From Ophiura sarsii (taxonomy: Eukaryota; Echinodermata; Ophiuroidea; Amphilepidida; Ophiuridae), in assembly GCA_035610835.1 (NCBI GenBank), contig CM069449.1, positions 36,749,098 to 36,813,097 on the forward strand: a stretch of DNA of 64,000 bases, read 5' to 3'. This document shows, piece by piece, positions 34,401 through 45,252 of this stretch (within the stretch, counting starts at the first letter, position 1; each line of letters starts with the position of its first letter). Below the pieces are notes generated by a model. It did no database searches. It saw only the letters and a list, made by a program, of their open reading frames with translations, and was not told the origin of the DNA. A program made the translations under genes and the position numbers.

Positions 34401-35250
34401 CGTACGAGATAATAAGTCGTACGTACGAGATAATAAGTCGTACGTACGAGATAGTATCTCGTACGTACGAGATAGTAAGTCGTACGTACGAGATACTAAG
34501 TCGTACGTACGAGATACTAAGTCGTACGTACGAGATACTAAGTCGTACGTACGAGATAATAAGTCGTACGTACGAGATAATAAGTCGTACGTACGAGATA
34601 GTATCTCGTACGTACGAGATAGTATCTCGTACGTACGAGATAGTAAGTCGTACGTACGAGATAGTAAGTCGTACGTACGAGATACTAAGTCGTACGTACG
34701 AGAAACTAAGTCGTACGTACGAGATAATAAGTCGTACGTACGAGATAATAAGTCGTACGTACGAGATAGTAAGTCGTACGTACGAGATAGTATCTCGTAC
34801 GTACGAGATAGTATCTCGTACGTACGAGATAGTATCTCGTACGTACGAGATAGTATCTCGTACGTACGAGATAGTATCTCGTACGTACGAGATAGTAAGT
34901 CGTACGTACGAGATAGTAAGTCGTACGTACGAGATAGTATCTCGTACGTACGAGATAGTAAGTCGTACGTACGAGATACTAAGTCGTACGTACGAGATAG
35001 TATCTCGTACGTACGAGATAGTAAGTCGTACGTACGAGATAATAAGTCGTACGTACGAGATAATAAGTCGTACGTACGAGATAGTATCTCGTACGTACGA
35101 GATAGTATCTCGTACGTACGAGATAGTAAGTCGTACGTACGAGATAATAAGTCGTACGTACGAGATAGTATCTCGTACGTACGAGATAGTAAGTCGTACG
35201 TACGAGATAGTAAGTCGTACGTACGACTTTTTATCTCGTACGTACGAGAT
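31414..35250. repeat. 21-bp palindromic satellite (CGTACGTACG + 11-bp linker)
   Basis: About 183 units of 21 bp. Each has the 10-bp palindrome CGTACGTACG plus an 11-bp linker of only four main types: agatagtaagt, agatactaagt, agataataagt and agatagtatct. The last type extends the palindrome to 18 bp (ATCTCGTACGTACGAGAT). The order of linker types repeats at 55 units (1155 bp): rare mutations tcaTACGTACG at 32548 and CGTACGCACG at 32633 recur exactly 1155 bp later (33703 and 33788). A second order repeat of 23 units (483 bp) is visible near the left end. The plus strand is open for 1291 codons (heptapeptide SYVRDSK and variants) and the minus strand for over 500, as a stop-free 21-mer dictates. 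Confidence 0.97.
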
Positions 35251-35814
35251 CAAACGAGATAAAAAATATTTTAAACGAGATAAAAAATATTTTGTTCATG
35301 TAAAAAATATTTTGTTCATGTCCCTTAAGGGGCTCCGTAATAAGAACATATTTGTAGGGAACATATAATTCAATTTGTTTCAATCCCTACTCTACTAAAA
35401 TCATGCCCAAATAATATTATACTCTAAAACATCAATAGTGAGTCAGCTAGCACTATTATTAATAAACTAGCAGAGGGACCAACCCTATTCAATTTAAACA
35501 AACAAGGAAGTTGAACATGTTTGCACTTTATTGTCCTGTGGTCAGTGTACCGCATCAATTATTGATCACAATTACGTAACACTTGAGAGCATTGCTGGAG
35601 GTTTTACAAGTGCAAGCAAGGTTACAGGCAACCCAATTCTTGTTTACAATGTCATGCATTGTTGACTTTTTAGGATCTACGTTGTGATTGGCTAACCTGA
35701 AGTACTAGTCAAAAGTAAATTGAGACAAGATAATCTGGCCATCAAGCGATGGCGTGCTTCAAAAAGTCCACCTTCTAAAACTTGTGACATCTGCACACGT
35801 CCCGGTTACGCCAC
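35251..35814. other. Right flank of satellite, no gene
   Basis: The first ~70 bp hold degenerate repeats aacgagataaaaaatatttt and ttgttcatgt, apparently derived from the satellite edge. The rest is unassigned. Confidence 0.5.
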
Positions 35815-35970
35815 ACTACTTACCAGGCGCGTGAGGGGGGGGGGGGGCTTTGGTCCCCAGAGGGGGGAAAATAAAAGAGAGGGGAGAGGGGAGGGAGGAG
35901 AGGAGGATGGGAGGGGAGAGGAGGAAGGGGAGGAGGAGGTGAGGGGAGGGAAAGGGAGAGGGAGCTTTAT
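35815..35970 (+). mobile_element. G/GA-rich element fragment
   Basis: A 13-nt G run, then ctttggtccccagaggg, then a purine-rich GGGGAGAGG tract. It resembles 59799-60000 and the family with G-run ends at 9326. No partner end identified. Confidence 0.4.
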
Positions 35971-36280
35971 TAGTGTCTCTCACCGTTTATCTCTACGTCT
36001 CTGAACCGTTCAGTGTTTTATAACAAATGTAAATATTGATAGCAAGGAGAGTTTTAAGTCACCCAGCAGGCAAGTTAAAACCCAACAGCTCGGCCCTCTG
36101 AATCCCCGCAAACGGAATTCCCCCTGCCGCGTAACCAGGGGCCTCCATTGACAAAAGAGGTAACGAGCATAATAGACAGTGGAAGCGGGGAGAAGGGGCA
36201 CAAGATGGCCAATAACAACTTCATTTCAGTTTTTTATTATTCAAGCTTAATGGCTTCATGAACGTTTTTCGTTTTTTATT

Positions 36281-36356
36281 CGTCGCTGTTCTGACATACC
36301 GGCACATCACTTTACTTAATTCTGTTGTGATGTGCCGGTATGTCAGAGCAGCGACG
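36281..36356. other. 30-bp-stem hairpin, pre-miRNA-like size
   Basis: The arm cgtcgctgttctgacatacc(ggcacatcac) pairs with (gtgatgtgcc)ggtatgtcagagcagcgacg, a 30-bp stem with one T/C difference that would be a G-U pair in RNA, around a 16-nt loop (tttacttaattctgtt). Size fits a microRNA precursor, but a short solo MITE or inverted duplication is equally possible. The stem is more perfect than most animal miRNA precursors. Confidence 0.6.
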
Positions 36357-36539
36357 ATATACAACAGCCAATCTTTTATTTTAGCGCTCCGCGCACATTA
36401 TTTTTTAATATTTTGTTAGTCAAGTTGAACAAGATGGCTTCGCACGAATTAATGTCCATCCATACTCGTGTTCGTTGCGCATCCGATGATGTTTATAGTT
36501 CCAGTAAATATGTTTTTATTAATATATAAACATGGTGTT

Positions 36540-37060
36540 AACAATTAGATAAATCCCGGGGGGGGGGGGGGTTCTTTCGCCAAAATCGTACGTGGATGTG
36601 CCTCCCGGACTTCGAAAATGTGACTTTCTCTATACCTATTTTTTGGCCAATTTCCCACCCATCAATATACCAATTTTGTTAGAAAAGCACCCAATTTTGC
36701 ACAAATTGGGCGCTTTTTACCAACAATGCCTCAAAATACACCCAATTTATTCCAATTGGGCGCTTTGGTGTATGATGAAAACCACCCCATCGCTATACCA
36801 ATTTTTGCGAAAAGGCACCCCAAAAGGTAGGCACATATACGTATACCATATCAATGTGAGAACCCCCTGCTTCAACATGATATGTTCAGTCTCAGCAATG
36901 CACATTATAAAGTCTAAAATAAAAGTCATTAAAAATCATCACCATTTAAATATTAAAGTCCACCAATTCCGTATACAAGATGTGCTACTACAACGCAATG
37001 CATTGTGGGAGACTGGATGTACGGTGTATGCTTGGTGTAAGATATTCATGTATTTATAAG
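36540..37060 (+). repeat. Probable interspersed repeat with spurious long frame
   Basis: It starts with a G run. A 155-codon plus frame (36592-37059) has repeated sub-motifs from caccca(a)ttttg and aattgggcgcttt, so the frame comes from internal repetition (accaattttg.. / cccaattt..). A similar aacccaatttt motif is seen near 18965. No protein family is recognised. Confidence 0.4.
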
Positions 37061-37870
37061 TTAGACTAGTGTCCAGACCTATTACGGATTAAAGCTGTGT
37101 AATCCTTTAATCCCTCAATAGAGGATTTGATGCTAGGTTAGTTTCGTGATGTCTTACACCAAGGATAAACCGGATGTACCACCAACAGTGTGCACCTACA
37201 CGAACAGCGATCAGCAACACTGCACGCACACCAGATTTCTCTATCGCCAATTGCATTGAGTCGCTGTAGCGAGGACATTCTTAAAGTCCACATCGTGTCT
37301 TAGCGCAGTCACTGATGGCCATGATAAGTTTGACCAAAATGTTCATAAAAGTCTATTCTTTCATAAAATACCACTGCAAAATACCTTTCGTCCACTAGTT
37401 TTCTCACAATATCAAACTTGATCTCTCTTCCAATGTCAAAACATGTGCATATTTTCCCGACTGAGAAATTGCGTCTCACTGAAGTAATGGTGCATACGTA
37501 CACTCACTGTATTTGGTATCATTCATGATGGTAGAAAAGTGCATTACATTTGCAAGAAAGTCATGAATAAATGAATAAATTAGGGGTAGAGGTTAATTTT
37601 TGTGACCCCACCAAATCCAGTTGTTTCAAAATGGCGACGGACGAACGCGCATGTCCCGTATATCTCCGAATGTACGCTGAATTCAAGCCGATTTTAAACA
37701 TAGAAAGCATTATTTTTACTAACTAAATTTAATATTTCTAGAAAGATCTTTCTTTTAACTTCTACACAACTTTTTAAAAATAGGATTTGGAGATGGGAAA
37801 GGTGAGAAATAATTAATTACTTTGAGCTACATTTCACACGTTAGCAGATACGAAATGAAAAATCGCTGTT
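37061..37870. other. No gene; small inverted repeat
   Basis: tgcttggtgtaagat at about 37029 is inverted as gtcttacaccaagga at about 37151, giving a possible short MITE of ~140 bp. The remainder is unassigned. Confidence 0.35.
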
Positions 37871-37914
37871 TCGTTGGACTACCTACCATCTAGTAGTAGG
37901 CCTACTTTGGCCGA

Positions 37915-38095
37915 GTCAAAGGCCGGGTATAGCCCAAGAAAACCCCGGGGATTGTATCGGGACTTGTCCAGGGATTTACTCAATATTTTTGCCCCGCCTG
38001 TCGGGGACTTTGCCGGGGAATTTAAAATTTTAAAAGTACACCTCCGGCACAAGTCCCGGCCATCCCCGGGTACCCAGGGGCCGGGGTTGCAATTG
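37915..38095. repeat. GC-rich CCCCGGGGA repeat segment
   Basis: Imperfect repeats of ccccgggga, gtcgggga, gccgggga and tccccgggta stand out against AT-rich surroundings. The plus frame across it is not recognisable as protein. Confidence 0.6.
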
Positions 38096-38104
38096 ATAAG
38101 TGCA

Positions 38105-39960
38105 TTAAGTAGAGTAAAATGGACATTTCATTATAAAGTGAAATTCATCCTCAACTAAACTCAAATCACATAATTTACAGATTCTGTCCTGAGGTTGGAT
38201 TTTGGGTGTAACATGTCTACCTTTCTCAATCATTAGGAATGTGTGAGCACTAATTCTTAATTTGGTGAAGACATTTCGAGTAGATCGGTTGAACATAACA
38301 ATGTAATTCTCAAGACAAAATTATTTTTTGAATAGACAATAAGACCTCAATTTAGTTTGAAAATTACTAATATTATTAAACCAAAGATTACTGTAAACAA
38401 GTTCCAGGTTAGAGGTAATAATTGAATTAAAATTACTTGGTGTAATGCAATTTGGTTTATTCCAGATATCTGATCTATTGATGAGATCAAATAACCCTTT
38501 TATACCTGATGACCAAGAGAAAATACCTGTATCACATAGTTTACGATTATTAAGTAATGCATCTATAACAAGTGAACGACAACCCTTCATACATTTATCA
38601 TTTAAAGACCACCAATATTTAACCGCCAAACTGAGCATAGTGATGATAATGGGAAATCTACCTAGTTCACCCCTAACAGCATTATTGGTTGCTTTTCTAT
38701 GAACATTCAAAATTAATTTGCAAACTTTAATATGTAAAGTTTCACTAGGTAATTTATCACAAATTGAGAGAAAGTTATTATTATATTAAGGTTTTTTAAC
38801 AAATAAGGAGCCCAAACTTCACTTCCATAGCTTAATATAGGTTGAATCAAAGACGAAAATAACTTTATACTACAATTGTATGACGAATTACTTAAATTAT
38901 GTATAATTTTAAAATACGCCTTAGATGCCTTTTCTTGAAGCCTCAGCATAGCTTTGGTAAAAGAACCGGACGGAACAAAAACAATACCCAAATAGCAATA
39001 TTCTGAAGCAATTTGAAGGTTAATATTGCCATAGTTAAATTGGTATTTATGTAGAATGTGACCTCTCTTGTTGAAAATCATGATATTGGATTTGTCAATG
39101 TTCACTACAAGTTTCCATTTTGAACAGTAATTATACAATCTGTCCAAGGCAAGCTGAAGCCCCTTTGAACTTTCTGAAAAAATGATTAAATCATCAGCAT
39201 ACATAAGACAGGATATTGGTAAATCATTGATGTAAACCGGATCACAAGACAAGTCGAATATATCAGGCAGGTTTAACCCCAACTGTAGTCTCAAACGAAT
39301 CTGTTACTTTGCCATCACATTTAACAGCAAATAAGACAGAACTATACATATTTTTAATAATGTTTAAAAATTTACCACCAATACCAATCTGAGTAGGTTT
39401 ATATCAAACCATTGCGCCACACTGTGTCAAAGGCAGCAGAAAAATCAATGAAACATACATAAGTTTGATTGACCGGCACGATTAATGTATTTATCAATGA
39501 GAGATTTTAAAACTAAAATGTGATCACTTGCACGGGATCCTTTTCGAAAACCGATTTGATTTGGTGGGATTATATCATTATCATCAACAAATGTATTTAT
39601 ACGATTATATAGAACTAAACAAAATAATTTACACAAATTACTAGACACAGCAATACCCCTGTAATTCTTAGGAGTTGCCTTATCCCCTTTTTTTATGGAT
39701 GACAGTTAAGCTACTCAGTCTCCATGCTAAAGGAAATTTACCATTTTTAAGAATGATATTAAATAAATTAGCAAGTAAGCACAGCAAGCTTAGAAATACC
39801 ACTTTTTAACATCTCAGATCGAACACCATCCATACCAGCTGATTTACCCTTTTTCAAGAAACGTGCAGCTTTAATAACTTCAGATTGTGATATAATATAA
39901 TCAAGTATGTTAGTATCAAATGTATCTGAGTTACACACAAAATTATTAATATTTTTTATT
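38105..39960 (-). pseudogene. LINE (non-LTR) reverse transcriptase, decayed
   Basis: Minus-strand order of RT landmarks, spread over several frames. First is SAGMDGVRSEMLK (about 39840-39800), then NYRGIAVSSNLCKLF and QIGFRKGSRASDHI. The catalytic YADDLIIFSES follows, then ILSYGSEVWAPYL. NNAVRGELGRFP lies in the post-RT region. The C-terminal Cys/His motif is ICKLCDLSLVEDEFHFIMKCP near 38120-38200. Frames are broken at several points (about 38320, 38712, 39294 and 39445), so no protein is made. The 5' endonuclease part is missing, as in typical 5'-truncated LINEs. The clade is uncertain (Jockey/CR1-like group). Confidence 0.88.
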
Positions 39961-40201
39961 AATTCACTTCGCCCAAATTGTGTAATGAAAATGACCTTGT
40001 CGTTCTAAACTGACGGCTAAAAATTCGCCGCATGTAGTTGATGCCATTGCTTTAAAATGGCGACAACCGATGTAATTACACGATTTTAGCGAAAATAGGC
40101 GACTTTACCCTCGATCCATAACTCAATACATGGCTAAAAGTCCAGATCTGGCTCTTGAGTCTTATTGAAATAACAAAAGACCTGGCTGCATGGTGCATAT
40201 T

Positions 40202-40523
40202 AAAGGTATATTATGTGATCGTTTCCAGGGAACGACCTCAATCCTCGAAAAAAAATTGAAAGCTTTTCTAGCAGATTTACATTTCTGATCATAAATCGTA
40301 CATACATTCAAAGTTACAGGGTGATACAATTCTTAATTACTTATTAATCATGGTTTTACGAGTGAAAATAAACTGTCGGAGTCTGCGCCGACAACTTATT
40401 TTTACTCTAAAACCATGATTTTGAGGTAATTAGGAAGCGTACCGCTCTGTAACTTGGAATATTTCAGAAATGTAAATCTGCAATTGAGGGTGTCCCCTGG
40501 AAAAGATAACATAATAGACTTTT
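40202..40523. mobile_element. Fold-back MITE, AAAGGTATATTATG family
   Basis: The left arm aaaggtatattatgtgatcg... is mirrored by ...aacataatagacttt. Internal pairs include 'agatttacatttctga' with 'cagaaatgtaaatct' and 'aaaccatgattttgaggtaatta' with its counterpart. The centre is gtcggagtctgcgccgac. About 320 bp, non-coding. Partial copies at 17512-17720 and 54580-54690 show a multi-copy family. Confidence 0.85.
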
Positions 40524-41178
40524 AAATAAACAGCCATATTTGGGGCACTGCTACATAATTTTGAATAAAATGCTTGGTGTTAAAATAATAAAATAAAACA
40601 TGTACCAATACCAGTATCAATTCTTTGATATCTTTATTTATTGTTTGTAATCTGTCATTTAAGTAATTTATTAAACTCAAACTTTAAGCAAATTTGTCTC
40701 TTTATTGCAAGTACAATTTGATTCAGCGTCCAATATTGTGTAGTTTTAATGTAACAACAGTTTTGCGGACATTTGGTTTTTCTTTAAAAGGTCCAGACTT
40801 CCAGCAGAACCACTAATTATCAGATAGTTGGTAAAAAAACAAAAAGTTAATTTTACCGGGCATCTTTAAAAAATGTTTGTTAAGTTATTTCTGAAAGTGA
40901 AATTAACTCCATAATTGGTATCAATATCATTTATCATGAAAGTCTTTGCACGGTTGAAGCTGATGTGTGACTTGCAACTGGCCCTTCTTGTCACAGAGAT
41001 GTTCCACATGGTATCTTTTTGCATTTGGTGGGTGACACTGGCAGTGTATTTGACTGGAATTGAATTTTCGAAGCCACTCTCAGCCACGTTTCAGTATTCT
41101 GTAAATGACGAAAACAGCAAAAAGTAAAATTAGAAGTTATACCAATATTTACAAAAAGGCATGATATTCATTGAATAA
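40524..41178. other. No gene recognised
   Basis: AT-rich unassigned sequence. Short frames on both strands near 40866-41127 overlap each other and show no recognisable family. Confidence 0.4.
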
Positions 41179-41480
41179 GGGACGCACCATTAGATATTCA
41201 GGGTGGGGCGGCATGGAAGTTTTTTAAAAAAATTGCCCACCAACTTGGAAAAAAGGAAAAGATGACCCACTGCCGAGCAAAAGAAAAGAGAAGATGACTC
41301 GCCCAACTCAATGTAAGAAAAACAGTAAAAAACCTTTAAAAAAACCACTTGGCCGCCTTTGCTAAACATTTTTTAAAAATCCACCTACATTGTACGTACT
41401 TCTGTGACGAAAAAAGAAATTCCGCCCGACCCCAACTTTCATGCCCCCCCCCCCCCCCTGAAAATCAAATGGTGCGTCCC
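41179..41480. mobile_element. MITE with GGGACGCACCATT ends
   Basis: The left end gggacgcaccattagatatt and the right end aaatcaaatggtgcgtccc are inverted, with a C/G-run segment inside each arm (gtggggcggcatg; catgcccccc). TAA flanks both ends (ataa|ggg and ccc|taac), suggesting a 3-bp target duplication of PIF/Harbinger type. About 300 bp, non-coding. Confidence 0.75.
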
Positions 41481-41639
41481 TAACATGCCCCCAGTCACAA
41501 CTTTGCATCCCGGTCAGCTCAATTGCCCAACTAAATTGTGACCCCAAACAATCAACGTTGACTTAGAATGTCAAAATATGCAACAATAGCTTACAATTGG
41601 TCTGAACGGTCCCTTCAGAACAAATTAACCTAATTTCAG

Positions 41640-41800
41640 GCCCCTTCCATGGGAAGGCCGAGGAGATGGGTTGAGGGGCAGGATAGGAGGGGGGGGGGCT
41701 TGAAGGGAAGGGGGGGGCGCGGGGAGGGAATGGGGGGCGGCGGGGAGGGAATGGGGGGCGGGGGAGGGAATGGGGGCGGGGGCTGGAGAGAAGGAAGAAT
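41640..41800. repeat. G-rich minisatellite
   Basis: Units of GGGAGGGAATGGGGGGCGG and relatives give a strongly G-biased plus strand with many G4-type runs. Confidence 0.8.
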
Positions 41801-42503
41801 TAATGGGATACAAATGGTCAATTGATCAATGGAAATTGGAATACTGAATGATTGACTGCTGAAGTTAATAAAAAATATTATAATAATAACTATCAACGAT
41901 TTCGTCCATTTTTAATACAGTATCCTCAAATAGGTCTCATTTATTGAGTGAAAGAACCCTAACAATTGTAGAGCTTTTGGGTGACCCCAAACAGGCAATA
42001 TTCTAAAATATTCACAAGGCAGCCATTGCTTTAGCTCATATACACAGTCAGAAAATTATAGCTGCCTCATGTTTTTGATAGGACCATTCGGGGCATTTTG
42101 GGAGATTTACAAACAAAAGGGTCAAATTTGATCATAAAATACGGTCGTTTCAAAGCAGCACTAATGTTAAATTCCTCTTGATAAATATCAAAATCAAGTA
42201 AATTGCACACGCCATTTTGGAATTCTGCGCATCTAACTACGCACATTTTACGCTACAAAATCGACAAAAATGGTCGAGAATGTGAAATATTGGCTCCGAA
42301 TTGTTTCAGATCCCCGGAAGGAATCTCAGTTCCCTGAACTGAGACAAACACCAATGGATTTAGTACACACTCATGTGTATTCCAATCAATAGGCGTAAAT
42401 GTCAAACAATAATTGGCGATAATTGGCGATTTTCGGTCAGTTGTCAAACCTAGCCTTTCGTCGATGGATTCATGAAAATTTGAAGTTTTACTCCACAGAA
42501 TTC
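41801..42503. other. No gene recognised
   Basis: Unassigned sequence; a short duplication 'aattggcgat aattggcgat' lies near 42410. Confidence 0.4.
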
Positions 42504-42505
42504 TA

Positions 42506-42946
42506 CACTCGGCAAAATAAGTTCTTGGACACTCATTGAAGTTCAAATATTTCACATAAATATTTAATATAAATTAAACAATTGCATGTCAAAATAAGCA
42601 GACAATAATTCTCTATCATGTCTGTATGAAATTAAGATGTACGCATTCATGCATGGCTGAGCACATTCATTAATCAATGGTAAGGTACGTAAAAGGAAAT
42701 TGCAAGAAATGAGCATTTACAGTCATTTGAATGGAGGGATTATCCAATTTTTTGCAATCTTCTTGCCATTGTCAAGTGAATGGGATCTGCCATGCATGAG
42801 TGATCATGTCTGAATTCCATGTTAAGCTGTTAGAGGATTACTTTCTGCTTATTTTGATATACAATTATATAATCATGTATATAATTATATATATTCTATT
42901 AAATATTAATTTAATTTAAGTGTCCAAGAACTTCTTTTGCCGAGTG
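42506..42946. mobile_element. TA-flanked MITE, CACTCGGCAAAA ends
   Basis: The left end CACTCGGCAAAATAAGTTCT(TGGACACT) and the right end (AGTGTCCA)AGAACTTCTTTTGCCGAGTG are inverted over ~28 bp with one mismatch. TA lies on each side (42504-42505, 42947-42948), as for Tc1/mariner insertions. The 441-bp interior is AT-rich and non-coding. Confidence 0.85.
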
Positions 42947-43214
42947 TATTTTCAAAGAGTCATAACTTCCTTACCTTTTCACTGATTTTCTTCGGTTTTT
43001 TTTAAACGAGAGCTGAAAATCTCCTTCGGCCATTTTAATATCAACAGCTAGTAGAATGTTGCATTATGGGTATGCAAAAGCTAAAAATAGCAAAGAAGGG
43101 CTTTCCCGAAAATCATCTGACCTGGCGATGTGTCGAAATGGGTGCGTGACCGAATCGGGCGCTGTGATTGGTCAATATCCCGTACGTGTAAAAATATTTT
43201 CTGATGCGGCGTTT

Positions 43215-43680
43215 ACGCTGTGCGCTAATAGCGCTAATTGCACCTGATTAGCGTTGTAATCGCTAAAGTGCAATTTCTGAAGATGAACCAAGTCTAGGAG
43301 TCGCGCAATTAGCGCTAATAGCGCTAATTGCACTTGGTTAGCGTTGTAATCGCTAAAGTGCAATTTCTGAAGATGAGCGTTAATTGCACTTGATTAGCGG
43401 TCTTGCGCTAATAACGCTAATTGCACTTGGTTAGCACTCTGGCGCGATATCCCGTGTTCCTAGCGTTGTAAGCGCTAAAGTGCAATATCTGAAGATGAAC
43501 CAAGTCTAGGAGTCGTGCAATTAGCTCTAGAGCGCTAATTGCACTTGATTAGCGTTGTAATCGCTAAAGTGCAATTTCTGAAGATGAACCAAGTCTAGGA
43601 GTCGTGCACTTAGCGCTAATTGCACTTGATTAGCGGTCTTGCGCTAATAACGCTAATTGCACTTGATTAGCACTCTGGTG
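43215..43680. repeat. GCGCTAATTGCAC tandem repeat, block 1
   Basis: Units contain ttgcacttgattagcg, ttgtaatcgctaaagtgcaa and tttctgaagatgaaccaagt, with a period near 100 bp and several deletions. Palindromic ATTAGCGCTAAT words are abundant. Confidence 0.85.
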
Positions 43681-43733
43681 TGATTCGTGTGTCCTCCGGA
43701 ACCCTGCGGGGCTCTATATAAACATGCTCCGTT

Positions 43734-43990
43734 CAGGGGTAGAATTTCGTAACCACCCGCGAGAATCTTAACAGATTCTCGCGGAAGGATTTTGCGAGAA
43801 TCCAGATTCTCGCCAATTTTGAGAATCCATGGATTATTGCGAAATTAATGAAAATAATATCCAGAATAAGGCTATAAGTTTGAACAACTTCCAAATTCGG
43901 CATGTTTTTTTTGCGGGAATCCAACTGGATTCGCGCGGTAGTGATTTGACGCGAATCGATTCGCGGATTCGCGGCGAAATTCTACCCCTG
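43734..43990. mobile_element. MITE with CAGGGGTAGAATTTCG ends
   Basis: CAGGGGTAGAATTTCG at the left is perfectly inverted at the right (CGAAATTCTACCCCTG). The direct repeat CCGTT at 43729-43733 and 43991-43995 is a likely 5-bp target duplication. The interior is rich in inverted GCGAGAATC / GATTCGCG words. The CAGGGG start is hAT-like, although hAT usually duplicates 8 bp. Confidence 0.85.
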
Positions 43991-44058
43991 CCGTTAACAC
44001 AACCTTTTTAGAGACACCCTGTATAATTATGATTTGCTTTATAGTAAAAAAATAATGC

Positions 44059-44308
44059 ATAATAGCGTTTTTAGCACTTACCTAACAAATTAGCGATAAT
44101 AGCGTTTTTAACACCAGCGATGCTATTAGCGCTCATGATGCAATTAGCGCTAATTGCGCGATGGCATCCCTTATTTTTTTGAAAACTATTTGATATCGTA
44201 TAATAGCGGTTTTAGCACTTACTTGCAAAATTTTGCAAAATTAGCGATAATAGCGCTTTTAGCGCTAATTTCGCTAATTAACACAGATGCTAACTCCCTG
44301 CGCTAAAG
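44059..44308. repeat. GCGCTAATT repeats, block 2
   Basis: A more degenerate set of ttagcgataatagcgctttt and gcgctaatt words lies on the far side of the 43734-43990 MITE. Confidence 0.75.
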
Positions 44309-44921
44309 CGCTAAAAAGCCAATCCCGCACCTTCTACCACATATGGTGCTCTTTTGTAGTAGAGGGATTTCCTCCAAATTCGTGACTTATAAATACCTTG
44401 CTTGCGCCGAAAATATATTTTGCATTCGTTCTAGAAACACCGATTCAGACAAAAGTGTAAATGTTATTCAGGATTTCAAATTTATGAATATTTTAAGCTT
44501 TTGAACATTTTTGATATTATAGAACGCCGTTTGACTAGCGAACCCGTCAGAAAAGAAATTAGGTGGCGCACCTAACGCAAGTACAACAAATTTCAGAAAT
44601 CATTAAATACCATTATTAAATCCAAAGACTTGTGTGTAATGCCTTGAGAAATGCGGAATAAGGTTAGGATTAATCATGTTCATGTCTCGTTCCTTTTGCT
44701 CAGCCATCGATCGATCAAGACTCGAGAGCAAATGATTCACAACAGGGACCCTTATATTTGGGATATGAGTGTGATCTGAGACTAGAATCGGAATTTGATG
44801 ACTAAAAGAAATTAAGCTTGGTTGCAACTCTGATAATTTTCACGAATTCAAGATAGTTGCCATTAACACTTACTCTGACAGGGGCGGCCATTTTGAAGAA
44901 TTGTGAGCTATTTTGGGGTGA
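44309..44921. other. No gene recognised
   Basis: Unassigned sequence without recognisable coding frames. Confidence 0.4.
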
Positions 44922-45252
44922 TTAGCTTACTACAAGTAAGCTAAAGCGACCTGACGCGAAAGGTCACGGTATAGGTCAAGGGGAAAGTGCGACTGTGAAA
45001 TATGGTTTTATCTTGGTCACACAAGTGGTTATTTGTCGGGAAATGTACTTGAAATAGTGAAACAATATGATCGCATAAATATGTTAGAAAATGGGCCTGA
45101 TTGCCATTCGACAAAATAGGCAATTTCGCGTTATTTTCTTTATTGTCATAACTGTATTGAAAATGCATGTAAACGCTATGATAGAAAAGTTGATTCAACA
45201 CATGGCACGCATGTATCATGACGTACAAGCGTGATTGTCTTATTGTGATTGG
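44922..45252. repeat. Dispersed 330-bp repeat, copy 1
   Basis: Matches 62207-62537 at constant offset 17285 with only point differences. It begins with the stem-loop TTAGCTTACTACAAGTAAGC and ends at tgtgattgg. Non-coding; a multi-copy element of unknown class. Confidence 0.9.

Noticed and set aside
31414..35250. CRISPR or phage attachment array reading of the 21-bp repeats
   Set aside because: Linkers are only four types rather than unique spacers, and monomers are contiguous; satellite DNA explains it.
36592..37059. 155-codon plus frame
   Set aside because: Built from internally repeated cccaattt-type DNA, without a recognisable domain; more likely an interspersed repeat.
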